A DNA stretch of 64,000 nucleotides, taken from NCBI RefSeq assembly GCF_011397635.1, contig NC_064756.1, positions 29,874,996 through 29,938,995 of the forward strand. Direction: 5' to 3'. The notes under the pieces are model-generated. The model ran no database searches, had not been told where the DNA came from, and was given only the letters and a program-made list of their open reading frames with translations. The position numbers and the translations under genes are program-made. Of this stretch, positions 47,014 to 57,870 are shown piece after piece (within the stretch, counting starts at the first letter, position 1; every line of letters begins with the position of its first letter). This stretch comes from Epinephelus fuscoguttatus (Eukaryota > Chordata > Actinopteri > Perciformes > Serranidae).

Positions 47014-49389
47014 AAGTAGGATATATGCCTTGGGCCTGCGTCAGAGGAAGTAACTCTCCATACCAGCAGGTGGTAGAAGTCTGTGTTCACCATTCAAAAA
47101 GAGAGACTGGAAGACTAACAGGAGGGATTCAAGAGGCTAGTTAGCCAATTAGCACATGAACAACATGACCCGATGTTGAAAGAGGAAAGGATATTTACCG
47201 TGTGCTCTCCAACAAAAGCACAAACAGTAATTAATTGTTCCTGCTAAAGAGCTCAAGGGCTAAAAGAAATAATCATACCTTATATACAAAGTTTGTTTTG
47301 ATATAACTCTCGCTTGACTTTAGCCATTTGTTTACTGTCTTCCCTTCCATTTCTCTTCTCATGTACTGAAGTGAGCTGCGAAAAAAAAAACAATACAGAC
47401 CGACTAGTGCCCAACGGTGTGACACACACCACCAAGCTGGTGCAAGAGACTTTGTGATGACGAGACCAGCAAGAGCTGGCTTGGTGTGTCAGAGCCTTTA
47501 AACAAAGGCAAACCTGATGAAGGTCTTGTCACCGAAACGTTGCAGCGTTCAAATACTTATTTTTGCAAGTTAGACAGTGTGCGGGAGTCTTTTCTACAAG
47601 TTTTGTTCTTCTCGTCCCTCTCCTGCACATTTGTTTGGAAATGGATGTGCAAAGTATTCCTTTGTTTTGAGGGCCCTTGAACAGCAATATATAGCTCCAG
47701 TTTGTGCCTCTCATTAACAAAACATTCAAGTCACCGTGCCAAGCATCCAATTTTCCAAAAAATATGTGGGCTACCTGGAAATCTTTGAAACACCCAGAAG
47801 GTTAAGAAAATTTAACATTGTCCTGATGGTAATTTCAGAATCCTCAAACATTTTCCTAACCATCTGGATGACTAAATATTCCATGTTGCACAATAAATCT
47901 CTAATTCAGACCTTTTTTTCCAAATCCAAACAATGACCGTAGCTGTAACTGATGTACACTATCTTCTTGCTGAGTTTCTACAACGTGATTTCCATACAGA
48001 CTGATGAAAAATAAATGAATATTTTGATTGTGTTTAACAAAAAGAGCAAGGCCATAACTACTGAAGTCCCAACTTGAGAAACCAGAATGTTATTTCATCC
48101 AGGTGTTTTAAGAGTTTTTAAGAGTTCTGCAAAGAGCTTTTGAAAAGTGATATGAAACAACCTTCTGGGTTTTTCAAAAATCACTAAGTATTTATTTATC
48201 AGAAAATCATCTGCTCAGCTCTGCCTCTTTCAGATCTTTAAAGTTTTTTATCAAATAGAAAAAAAAGGTTCCAAGGTGTGACTGAAAAGATCCAAATAAC
48301 AGTGCCCCCTCTTTGTTCCAATGCCTAACTTTGTGACTTCAATGTAATGGTAACTCATGAGCGGCACAAACTGCGGCTATATCCTCCACACATCACAAAG
48401 GCAGCTCCTGTGCTCTGTGGATCAGCTTGGATGGCTTGCATCAGTCATTCCCCCACAGCCAATCCAGTCCAACTTCTCATAAAAACCACACCAGTCTGTA
48501 TCATCGATTCGTTCCCTTCTAGAAATGGGCCCCATGTCACATGTATTGTTTCTAGATTGAAAACGAGTTGGCTAACATCTGCTGTAAATCATAAACTCCC
48601 ATTAGCCAGAGGGATCCATTCTGCCACCAGCCATCAACACACTCCCTCTTTGTCCTGGGTCAAACCATTGTCCTAGTTTTATTTTTGCAACCTTAGCAGG
48701 CCAGACCCTTCATCACTGTCCCCACCATGAGAGGGAGGACTCTGGTTTGTGAACACAATGATGTCAGGTACAACATTAAAACGTTTAACCAAGTGGCGGG
48801 GCAGCGTGACCCCACACGCTCACACCATCAGTCAGGTCAGGATGAGAAAATGGAGGTCACATAATGCACAAACACATATTATTCTAAGACACTAAATGAC
48901 ACCGGGAGGGAGAGAAGGTCAAATACACTTAGGCTCATCTTTGACCTGTTTTATCTCTGGATGGTTTTTCTTTAATTGAGTTAAAGGCTCAGTTCACCCA
49001 AACCAAATTAAAACTTTCTGTTACCCCCATATGGCATCTGGTTTTATTTACTGAGATCTGTCTGATCTGAGATTTATGCAGCTTGTAATATATTCCTAAA
49101 ATCACAACATATCAGACTTTATCAGGGACAGAAATATAGAGTATCAGATTTATTTCCATTGTTGTACCTGGTGTTTCCACAGCCCACCAACCCCCTCGAG
49201 ACAGAAATAAGCATTCAATGTATGACCTTTTTTTCCAGAAAGAAGACTAGATTAAAAATATCAGACACCTCCAACAGAAATTACATTATAAAAAAGGTTA
49301 TTGTTTGAAATAGTTACAAATATTATGAATAGTAAATAGAATGAAATAGAAAGACAATATTGTAAATAATAAATGGGACATCCACGTTC
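47014..49389. other. Non-coding sequence, no recognised element
   Basis: No coding exon or definable repeat was recognised. Confidence 0.4.
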
Positions 49390-50540
49390 TTTTTTCTCGA
49401 CAACATTAGGTTTAGGCACAAAAACCACTTGGTTATGCTTATGAAAAGATCTAAACGAATTACCTGCTTTTGGAGGCACAAAAGTTGTTGGAAAAGCAGG
49501 GATAGGGTGGTGAGATACACCCAGGCTTGGTGGCTCAAATGCCTCGGGGAAATAATGCAATGTTTCAGTGAAAAACATGCTGCTTTTGCGGCTAAAACAC
49601 TGCTGGGAAATGCTGTGTCTGTGAAAAACAGCCAGGTTCGGGGCCAAAGGGCTCAAAGTGTCTCCAAAAGACATCCAGTATTGTTGTTAGATGGTCGGAG
49701 CAGTCTGCAGCTTGGCAGGAATCTCGCCTAGGTAACATGCCATCTGCTATTCCATCCACCTCCTGATGACAAAGTCAGCTTATATACTACATCTCTTTAG
49801 AAACTTTGATATGCTATGTATGAAATGTGCAAATGTAACGTATCTGTGGTTTGAAGAAATATTTCAATACCAACATTTTCTTTTGGTGACCGGGTCATTG
49901 GCAGCCAGTACATTAAAGCTTAAAGGACTAGTTAATAAACTTATTTGGCGACCATGCCTGATTTGCTGCAGACTGTAGCCTTATATTGTAAGAGCCTAGT
50001 CTCACGCCAAAGTCGTCAAAATCTGATGCATAGGCAGTGACTTGCAGTTTCAGAACCCAACGAAAAAGGCATCCTTTAACGTCAGCATGATACGTGACCG
50101 GTTGCTATAGTTTAAAGGCGCCTGGCAGCGTCAGGGGGAAACGCAGCGGGACAAGAATGAAAGTTAAGGTGGCGAAAGTCCAAAGGGGTGGGCGGGAGTC
50201 AACAAAGACAGACTTTCACCCGAGAGAGCGGTGTTCATGTCCTGTAAGATTCTAAAACCAAACTCTGTTTTTTTTCCCTAAACCTAACCACTTCCTTTTG
50301 TTGCCTAAACCAAACCATGTGTGTTTGTCGTGGGAAAAAACAGTCGATTTGCGGTGTCAACAACCAATGCATCCAGGGTACCTTGTACGTCAAATGTAGA
50401 CACGGAAAGTCCATGAGCAAAACATCAATTAAGGTCGGAGTGAAAATGTGTTGACTATACAGACATTAGAGTTGTATCAGTCTTCTCATCTAACTCTGCC
50501 AGGAAGCCAAAATGCACTTTTCCCAAAATGTTGAACTAAC
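49390..50540. mobile_element. Composite of repeat 'Y', LIR-family arm and inverted element 'X' (nested)
   Basis: 49400-49930 carries 'Y' phrases in mixed orientation (TTTAGGCACAAAAACCACTTGG, then CAAATGTAACGTATCTGTGG). 49965-49993 (GACTGTAGCCTTATATTG) and 50454-50520 (ACAGACATTAGAGTTG, CAGTCTTCTCATCTAACTCT) are the two halves of an arm of the 39501-40440 family. They are separated by element 'X' in reverse orientation (49994-50453: CTCACGCCAAAGTCGTC .. GAGTGAAAATGTGTTG). No coding sequence. Confidence 0.55.
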
Positions 50541-50600
50541 CCTTTAATATTGAAACAATCTGCTTTGCTCTATATCATAAGCAGTGAGAGAAAATTAGGT

Positions 50601-50610
50601 TTGTGTGTGT

Positions 50611-50668
<58 letters not shown>
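50601..50668 (+). repeat. (TG)n microsatellite
   Basis: TG repeat of about 34 units, interrupted once near its left end (TATTG). Confidence 0.97.
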
Positions 50669-50670
<2 letters not shown>

Positions 50671-52909
50671 TCGAGTGAGCTGACCCTTTTTGAAAATTGC
50701 CTTAAGGTTCAGAGAGGAATGTGGGAATGAGAGAAGTAATGCTGTGCCTGCTTCATCTGTTGTGTTGTGGCACAATTTCTTTTGTAATTGTGTGAAAATA
50801 CCAATACTGACACAAATATAAAAAAGTGTTTTGTATGTTCTACACACTATAATCAATGTCTACAATTTCATGCACCACAAGTTAGCCTGTGAAAGGCTAA
50901 TTTTAAACCAGACTCAGGTCTCCCACATTAGCAGTTCCCCTTGAGCTGCCCTTGACTTGAACGCACTGAGCCCGAGGCGCTGGGCTGAGGGCTGGGCTCC
51001 CCCCCAGGCTCCCCTCCCCCAAGGACACTCTGCAGGTTGCCTGCCTGTCTGCCGGAAAAAAAAAAAAAAAAAAAACATGTCCAGATACTTCTATTGTTCT
51101 AGGCTCTGATCTTCACACAGGTTGCTAAAACAAAGCCCTCTTATTAATATTTATAGCCTCTCTGATGGGACGGGATCAATGGAGAGAGGAGAAAGAGAAG
51201 AGAGAGCGTGCCTGAATAATCATCATCCATCTACTTCCAGCCCTCTCTCTCTCTCTCTCTCTCTTCTCTCCATCTCTCTGAAGTACAAGTGATGTTTTAA
51301 AGAGGAATTCAGTGTGTGAGCGGGAGATGGAAATTTGATGAGATAGGGGAGAGGAATGGCTGTATCCGTGTTCACACATGTGTGTTTATTTTTTGCTTTT
51401 GCAGCTTGCAGGCTGCCACATTGACAGGGCTGTTATTGAGTTATTTTTACTCCAGTTTTTCCTTACGTTAATAACTAAATGAATGAGACAGCACACACTG
51501 TATCCCCGTTTGCCTTCGTAAATATAATATCCATCTGCAATGACATCTGCTTAAAGCCCAGCAGTGTTTTGCATGTTTCTGTTGACTTTCGTTTGCCTTA
51601 ATTTCTCCTCCTCTCCCAGCTGAAGATGTGTGGGAGAGTGTTAAGAGTGGATTTGTAACAGACTCCTGGTGTCTTCATTGGCAGGCCCAGCATGGTGGAT
51701 CTCCAAGATGAAAGTCTGACAGCCTGAGACAGTCTGCTCTGCGTCTTCAGTAGGTGGGCACGCTGCCCAGTGCTCAGTAAGCGAATTAGGTGGGCAGGAC
51801 GCCCAACACTGCCCCTCTTGACTGACAGTGGCCCTGCCGAGCGGTCTTTAACTGCACAAGGAGAAAGTTATTAATCAGATGTGTTTGCTTCTTCCAGCTT
51901 TTCCTGCTGAGGAGGAGGAGGTGGAGGAGGAGGGGAGACCTGGCTTGGTGATGAATGCCCTCACTTCTACGCGTTTCAAAAGTACAGTTTATCCATGAGG
52001 AATGGAGCAGCTTGTACACGGGCTGAGGGGAAATTGCCTTTTCTTTTGACCTGCAGCCAAGGGTGAGGAAGTGAATGGAAAGCGATATGAGAGTGTCTGC
52101 CCTCTGAGGTGATGAATACGGTGTAAATTAGAGGAAGAGGCCCTTCAATCTCGAGTGCTTTGGCTTTTCCCATTCTCACCGCTTTAAATTGTTTTCTGTC
52201 TTTTGCTCTGCAGCCCGTTCCTGCCTCCCTTCTTTTTTCCTTAATCTTTCTTTCCTTTTTTCTTCCATTTTTACGTCTCCTCCACCTCCACCCCCTCCAC
52301 GCTGCACTGCAGCAAGGTTTCTGGGGGCGTGCGGGTTGACAGGTTGAGCTCTGGGAGGTCGAGAGGGCGAGGGCAGCATTTGCAGATTGTGGGACAGAAA
52401 GCTGAGACAGCACGGCCTTCAGTGAGAACGCAGTGTGCAGCAGGAATCGCGAGGCCATGCAGAGTCACAGAGAACCGTGACCTTGAGGCGTGAGCAGAGA
52501 AAAGAATCAACACAAATCCATCGAGTCTGGACGTGGGGCTCGCAGGCCCTGGTGCCCTGTGTATGTGTGCGCTCATTGGCATATGGTGTTTTGCTGAAAA
52601 TGGATTAGATGGAGCCCCTCATGAATTATTGTGAAAGCCCAGGATATTGCAGTGCACCACTGAGAGATAAACAAATTAGTGCTTTTATCATGTCTGCCTT
52701 TAATTGATATTCATGAATGCAGTATTTCATATGCAACAAAAGGTTTAGTCCAATGCTAAATATTTAAATTTTGATTATTAATTACTATTATAACATTCCA
52801 GTAGATAAGTAGTGTTGGTGTATGTGTGTCTCTGTGTATGTGTGTGTGTGTATGTGATTAATTTGAGCACATGAGATCCATAATCTCCTGTTTTATCCTG
52901 CAGCTATGA

Positions 52910-52912
<3 letters not shown>
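50669..52912. other. Non-coding sequence with possible conserved elements
   Basis: No coding exon was recognised. A poly(A) run lies at 51056-51075 and a CT run at 51241-51265. 52600-52750 has a low-repeat, AT-rich, homeobox-site-like texture (CATGAATTATTG, TTTAATTGATATTCATG) that may be conserved non-coding sequence. Confidence 0.4.

Positions 52913-52967
<55 letters not shown>
52913..52967 (+). repeat. (TG)n microsatellite
   Basis: About 27 TG units; a shorter, interrupted TG/TATG stretch precedes it at 52820-52855. Confidence 0.97.
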
Positions 52968-52968
<1 letters not shown>

Positions 52969-53568
52969 CCTGCATAAATGCTCAGTATGATCCAGCAAAC
53001 CCCAAAAACTACACAAAGTATCCAACACAAAGCCTGTGGGACATGAATCTTTGAATCCTACGTGAGCAGAATAACAACACTGTAGCATCTATGAGAAGAC
53101 CGATGGACTGCTTTAAAAATACATGTGATTCCAACTGGACTCAATCTTTATTTGGACCCAGTCCTGCTGGACAGACGCTAATGCCACCCTGGGAAAAAGA
53201 GTTGGCTCTGTTGTGCTTTTTTGAAAATTCCAACCACTTTGTAGTTCAAATTATTCCACATAGAACGAGATGTTTTGGGGCTTTTGAACTGTGTTTGTAG
53301 AGTATGTGCATATATAAAACGGTCCTTCGCTAATATGTTAAATTTAGCCAAAGCTCCTTTAAGGCACATCCACAAACTTAACATTTTCAAACCCCCGCAG
53401 AGCCTTTAGCAGGTAAAACTTTACTTTATACACCCACAGAGCTCCATTTAAAATTCAAGTCAGAATACTAAGTTTCATACCTTATATATCAGGCTGAATT
53501 GTGCATCAACAAAAATCATGTAAAAGACATTTTTGCTTACAGCTTTAAATCTGACTGTTTTATATTAA

Positions 53569-54372
53569 CCCTTTCATAGATAGTGGTCACTGCAGTGGAC
53601 AGCTATTTGAAAGCCATTTTCTTGTATATGCAAGGGTTGTAATGCTATAGTTGCATTTAAGTCACTATAGTGGACCCTAATGCGTCATGCCTTAGGCGGT
53701 GATCACACAGAAATGAGATGCTAGAGATGCGGACGCTTCAAAGACATTTGAAACACTGGAAGCGCTTATTCAATGCGTGCTAGCTACTGGCATCTGATGC
53801 TCAAGAAGTTGAAAATATTTTAACTTTTCAGTGTCTATGCGTCTAAAAAGAATTGTCTACAAAAACACGTGTCTAAAAAGATGCCGGAAAAATGCCTGTT
53901 TGAAAAGACACTTGAACACCGGTCAGACGTGCCGTATCATGGGAAAACCATTGTTTTACTGGCGTCACGCTTCTGGCGTTTCATCTCTGTGTGATCGCCT
54001 CCATACACTGCCACCCACAGGCCAGGTGTTGTCAGTGCAACACAAATCTCTCAAAACCAAGATGGCGGACGGAATGCAAGAGATGTTGTGCCCCTCAAGA
54101 AGGGGAGAAGCTGAGCAGTCAGAAGCAAAGTTTATCGTCTTTGCATGGCATTAAGCAGTATATGAACATGTTATCATTTATTAAATTAATTTATATTTCT
54201 TCAGTTGGAAACTTAAATGTATGCTGTCCATTTGAATGGATGTGAAAAACTCCTTGAAAAATGCATGTTTAAAAAAATGAACTTCATAATTTTCGTGCCA
54301 AAAGTGGAAGTAAAACACTCAAGGAAAAAAAAAAGTCTTGACTGAGGTCGTAATAATTTATGCATGAAAGGG
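53569..54372. mobile_element. piggyBac-like non-autonomous element with TTAA duplications
   Basis: The element begins CCCTTTCATAGATAGTGG and ends TATGCATGAAAGGG; inverse ends match at 12 of 14 bases. Both ends abut TTAA (53565-53568 and 54373-54376), the target duplication typical of the piggyBac superfamily. The interior has CAGTGGACAGCTATTTG, CACTATAGTGGACCCTAATG and AAGTGGAAGTAAAACACTCA. No transposase is encoded. A second element (about 53694-54001) is nested within it. Confidence 0.8.
53694..54001. mobile_element. MITE nested in the piggyBac-like element
   Basis: AGGCGGTGATCACACAGA at the left faces the inverse of TCTGTGTGATCGCCT at the right; subterminal GAAATGAGATGC faces GTTTCATCTC. 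The sequence between contains GCGTCTAAAAAG-type tandem phrases. There is no ORF of interest. The target duplication is not clear. Flanks on both sides are parts of the surrounding TTAA-bounded element. Confidence 0.55.
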
Positions 54373-54413
54373 TTAATGACAGAATTTGTGATGCACTGTG
54401 ATCTGATTTCTCT

Positions 54414-54462
54414 TTTGCACTAATGACACGAGTGATCTGATCACTCGTGTCATTAGTGCAAA
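54414..54462. repeat. Perfect 24-bp palindromic hairpin with 1-nt loop
   Basis: The left arm 54414-54437 (TTTGCACTAATGACACGAG..) and the right arm 54439-54462 are exact inverse complements over 24 bp around a single T. It lies 38 bp right of the piggyBac-like element's target duplication and is followed by a T run. Confidence 0.95.
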
Positions 54463-57225
54463 GATTTTTTTTTACCTTTACCTCGAGAAGCATCATTTAA
54501 TACACCCAATACTGCCTGTTCAACGTCTGAACTTCCACATAAAATTGTTGTACCCCAAAAAACACAACACAAAAACAACCAAAAACATGCATGTGAAATA
54601 CAAAACACACACAGTAACATCCAGCATGACACATAAAACATAATGAAATACATTAGAAATAATAATAATAAAAAGCATACAACACACAGTAAAACATTTT
54701 TATAAGGAAACATACGGAATAATAAAACACTTTTCAGGTGCTCACCATCTTGAGGCAGGTTGTCATCAGTATCCCAGAGCCTGATGTCATGGAAGAGTGG
54801 TTTGTTGTTGATTGGAGTGTTCTTTTTCTTTCCCTCCTAGAAATAGTTGGAAGGAGGGGCGTTTTCACCTGTGTGCAACCACTGCAGCTAGTTGCTTCCC
54901 CTTGAGTCTCAGTCTGCAGTCTGAGGGGCTGTTCCTTTTCTGCAATAAAGAAAACAAAGTCAACCAAATGCAGTGTCTAAAAACATGACACAACAAATAC
55001 GGGGCTGTAGATTACTACATCCAGCACTGGTAGGAATAGCAGAATCTTTAATTACACCAGCACTATGTCAGAAACACAATGTTATGGATGCTGACTTGAG
55101 CTTTACAACAGCTATGACGTCAAAACAGCGTTAATAATAAGTGCTTTTGTTTGTGTTATTGGTAAGAGAAAAGTTAACTTGCTGCATTTCCTTTTATTTC
55201 AACTAATTTAAAACTAATTTATTTCATTATAACTATCTTGGCTCAGACCTCTGCCGCTCACCCTACCTCAATGGCAAGACAGGTTAATGAAAATGAAACA
55301 ATAATGGCAAAACTCCATGTGAAGACAGATGGATGATTATTTTAGACTAACAAAGTGATAAAACACTGGCCTGATTTATCTGTTAATCTGGCCAAAATCG
55401 ACATCTGTTTCTTTTAATATAGGCCTATTTTTTTATTTTTAATTAATTATTTATTTATTTAATTTTTTTTGGACTCTCTGTGTGGGTGCACACGTTGCCA
55501 TGATTTATAATCTGTGTGTTTGTTTGCTTTTCCTGACAAAGTAGCTATATTTAATTTGAATGTGAAGAAACATTTTGTTCAAAAGCAAACAAAAACTGTT
55601 TGTGTTCCTTTAAAGTCACATTAAGGGATACATGTATGAACTCTGGTTTATTGCTGCTTTAACAGGTGTTGTGAATCCCAATTACAAAATCAGCAGACTC
55701 TGTTTGACCCTCACCAGCCACCATACACCACAGCAAGGCTAGCAGCTGCTGGTGTGCTCAGTGTGTGGCTCCACTGTTGTTCTTATTTGAACAGTTTCTC
55801 ATTTATAGTGTTGTTGTGCCACATCACAGTCTTGTTTGACTATCATGGGATGCTTATGAAACACAAAGCAGACTTAATTTAAAGGATTATTGCTTAAAAA
55901 AACATCAACCAGCACCTCAGTATGGAACAGACTGTTTACCCCTCTACAAAGGAGCCTGTGGAGAGCTTTTCATCCAGATTGTCCTCCAAAAGTAAGTCGA
56001 TCTTCTGAACTGAAAGGAAAAACATTTACAGGCAACTGTAAGTTGCTGAAAGTTTTCCAGCTAGAAAGACTGACACACCTGTGCATGACCAGGCCTGCAG
56101 TGTGCATATCAGGTGTGGGGTGCAGGAGGTTAAGTGGAACATTAAACATCTCTCTATTGTGAACTGTTAATGAGGTTTTAACATCCAGTTGGCCAGGCTT
56201 TTTCCTGTTTGGGTAAAGATTGCTTCGCCAAATGCTGCTTCAAGTGTCTCTGTTGTTCTAATCTTCAAATGAAAGCTGAACATGATCTCAAACTGCTTAC
56301 AATGCCTCTCACACACCTGCTAGATGTTCTAATCCTTTAAAAGAAGCAATTAGAGGGATCCATCTTTAAAATGAAGCACAACCTCATAATATGTCGCTTA
56401 ATTTCTGCCTTTTTATTTTGCAACTATTTATTAAGGTCCCCAGCTTAATCATTGTAAGAAATGGATCAGTGTTTGGTGTTTGGGAGAACAGCTGCTGAGT
56501 GACTGCACTGATGTATCTTCTTCTATCTAGTGCCACCATAATGCTGCAGCTCAGTGATACTACCACCACCAGCACTCTGTGTCTGTTTAAATATGTGTCT
56601 TTTGTGGCAGCTGGCCTGAGCTCTGGCACATGGAGCAGATTCCCTTCAGTATGTTTTTACACCAGGGAGCAGATCCATGCAGCCTGTAGCTGCTCACTTA
56701 TGGATAGGCCATACTGGGAGTAAACACCATCATCAGTCTGGAGCCTGAACGAGGGCTGAAGCAGCAGTAATGATGGATTAATTGTCTGTACACAGCAGCT
56801 TCCAGTCATCACAGAGTGAGGGTTTTTCATGCTGGGATATTGTGCGGGACAGTGTTTTTTTCTTCTGCTGTTTGTTATTCTCTAACTACACCGGTAGCAG
56901 TGAGAAATGATGTACAGTCAAGCTCTCTGCTGGGCGACTACTTTCCTGGGAAATGACGCTTGTTTTCTGACTTGCATATGAATATGTGCGTGAAAAGATT
57001 GGAGGCTGATTATGATTTATGGTGAACTGGGAAGCTGCAGCTGTGATTTTCTGAGCCTGTGCACATACAGGAGAAGTAAATGCATAAAGATGCAGCAGAT
57101 TTTCACTTTGCCTCTATGTTTAATGATGACTTTAAGGAGCTTTCTGTGATTTTAATCACTTTCTTAATAATACTGTCTCTCTAACAAAGGGACAACATGC
57201 ACAGTAAAAAAAATTTCAGCTCCTA
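54463..57225. other. Non-coding sequence, no recognised element
   Basis: No splice-flanked ORF and no clear repeat family was found. Confidence 0.4.
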
Positions 57226-57870
57226 AAGGAACAGTTCAACATTTTTAGAAGCAGTTTTTTTTTTTTGCAAGTCACATTAGAAGATACTACTCTCATATAT
57301 GCCCAGCATATTTAAGATTACAGCCATCTTAGTTAAGGATAAAGACAGTGTTACTGTGAGCTGTTAAGGTGTATAGAGTCGGGCTAGCTGTTTTCCCCCT
57401 TTTTCCAGTCTTTATGCTAAGCTAAGCTAACCAGCTACTGACACTATATAACAGAACAATGTATCCTCATGCAATGGTTCATATAATGGCTAAAGAAATG
57501 GCGCCCCACGAATGGCATTGTCACGCCTTGTATTTAACATAAAGTTATTAGGGTTAGGAAAAAAAAGAAGGTTGGGTGTCACATCTCAAAATAACTCGGT
57601 TTTACACGGGACACAAACACTGGGGGAAAGTCCTGTGTTTGTTTGACCAAACCACCCAAACCTGCGGACTTGTGCTCTTGATACAATCTCCTTCTATACT
57701 CCTGTCAATGCATTGGTCACGTGATGGCAGCCTTCCCGATTATGTAGATTATATAGGCTATACATGGCTGGCTCATGATAACAGGGGTTATATAAGAACA
57801 AACAGTGCTTGTGAACAGCCTGAACAGATAGATATGAAAGTGGTATTGATCTTTTCATCTAACTCATCTA
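57226..57870. mobile_element. Fragment of the long-inverted-repeat family with a further insertion
   Basis: 57226-57440 contains GGAACAGTTCAACATTTTTAG, TTCCAGTCTTTATGCTAAGC and TAAGCTAACCAGCTACTGAC. 57835-57870 contains GAAAGTGGTATTGATCTTTTC. These match the right arm of the 39501-40440 element. About 390 bp of unrelated sequence (GACACAAACACTGGGGG.., about 57445-57830) separates them and is probably another insertion. Confidence 0.5.

Noticed and set aside
51976..52582. Overlapping minus-strand ORFs of 103-160 codons
   Set aside because: Low-complexity Arg/Lys/Glu content from a CT-rich tract, with no convincing splice context or family resemblance.
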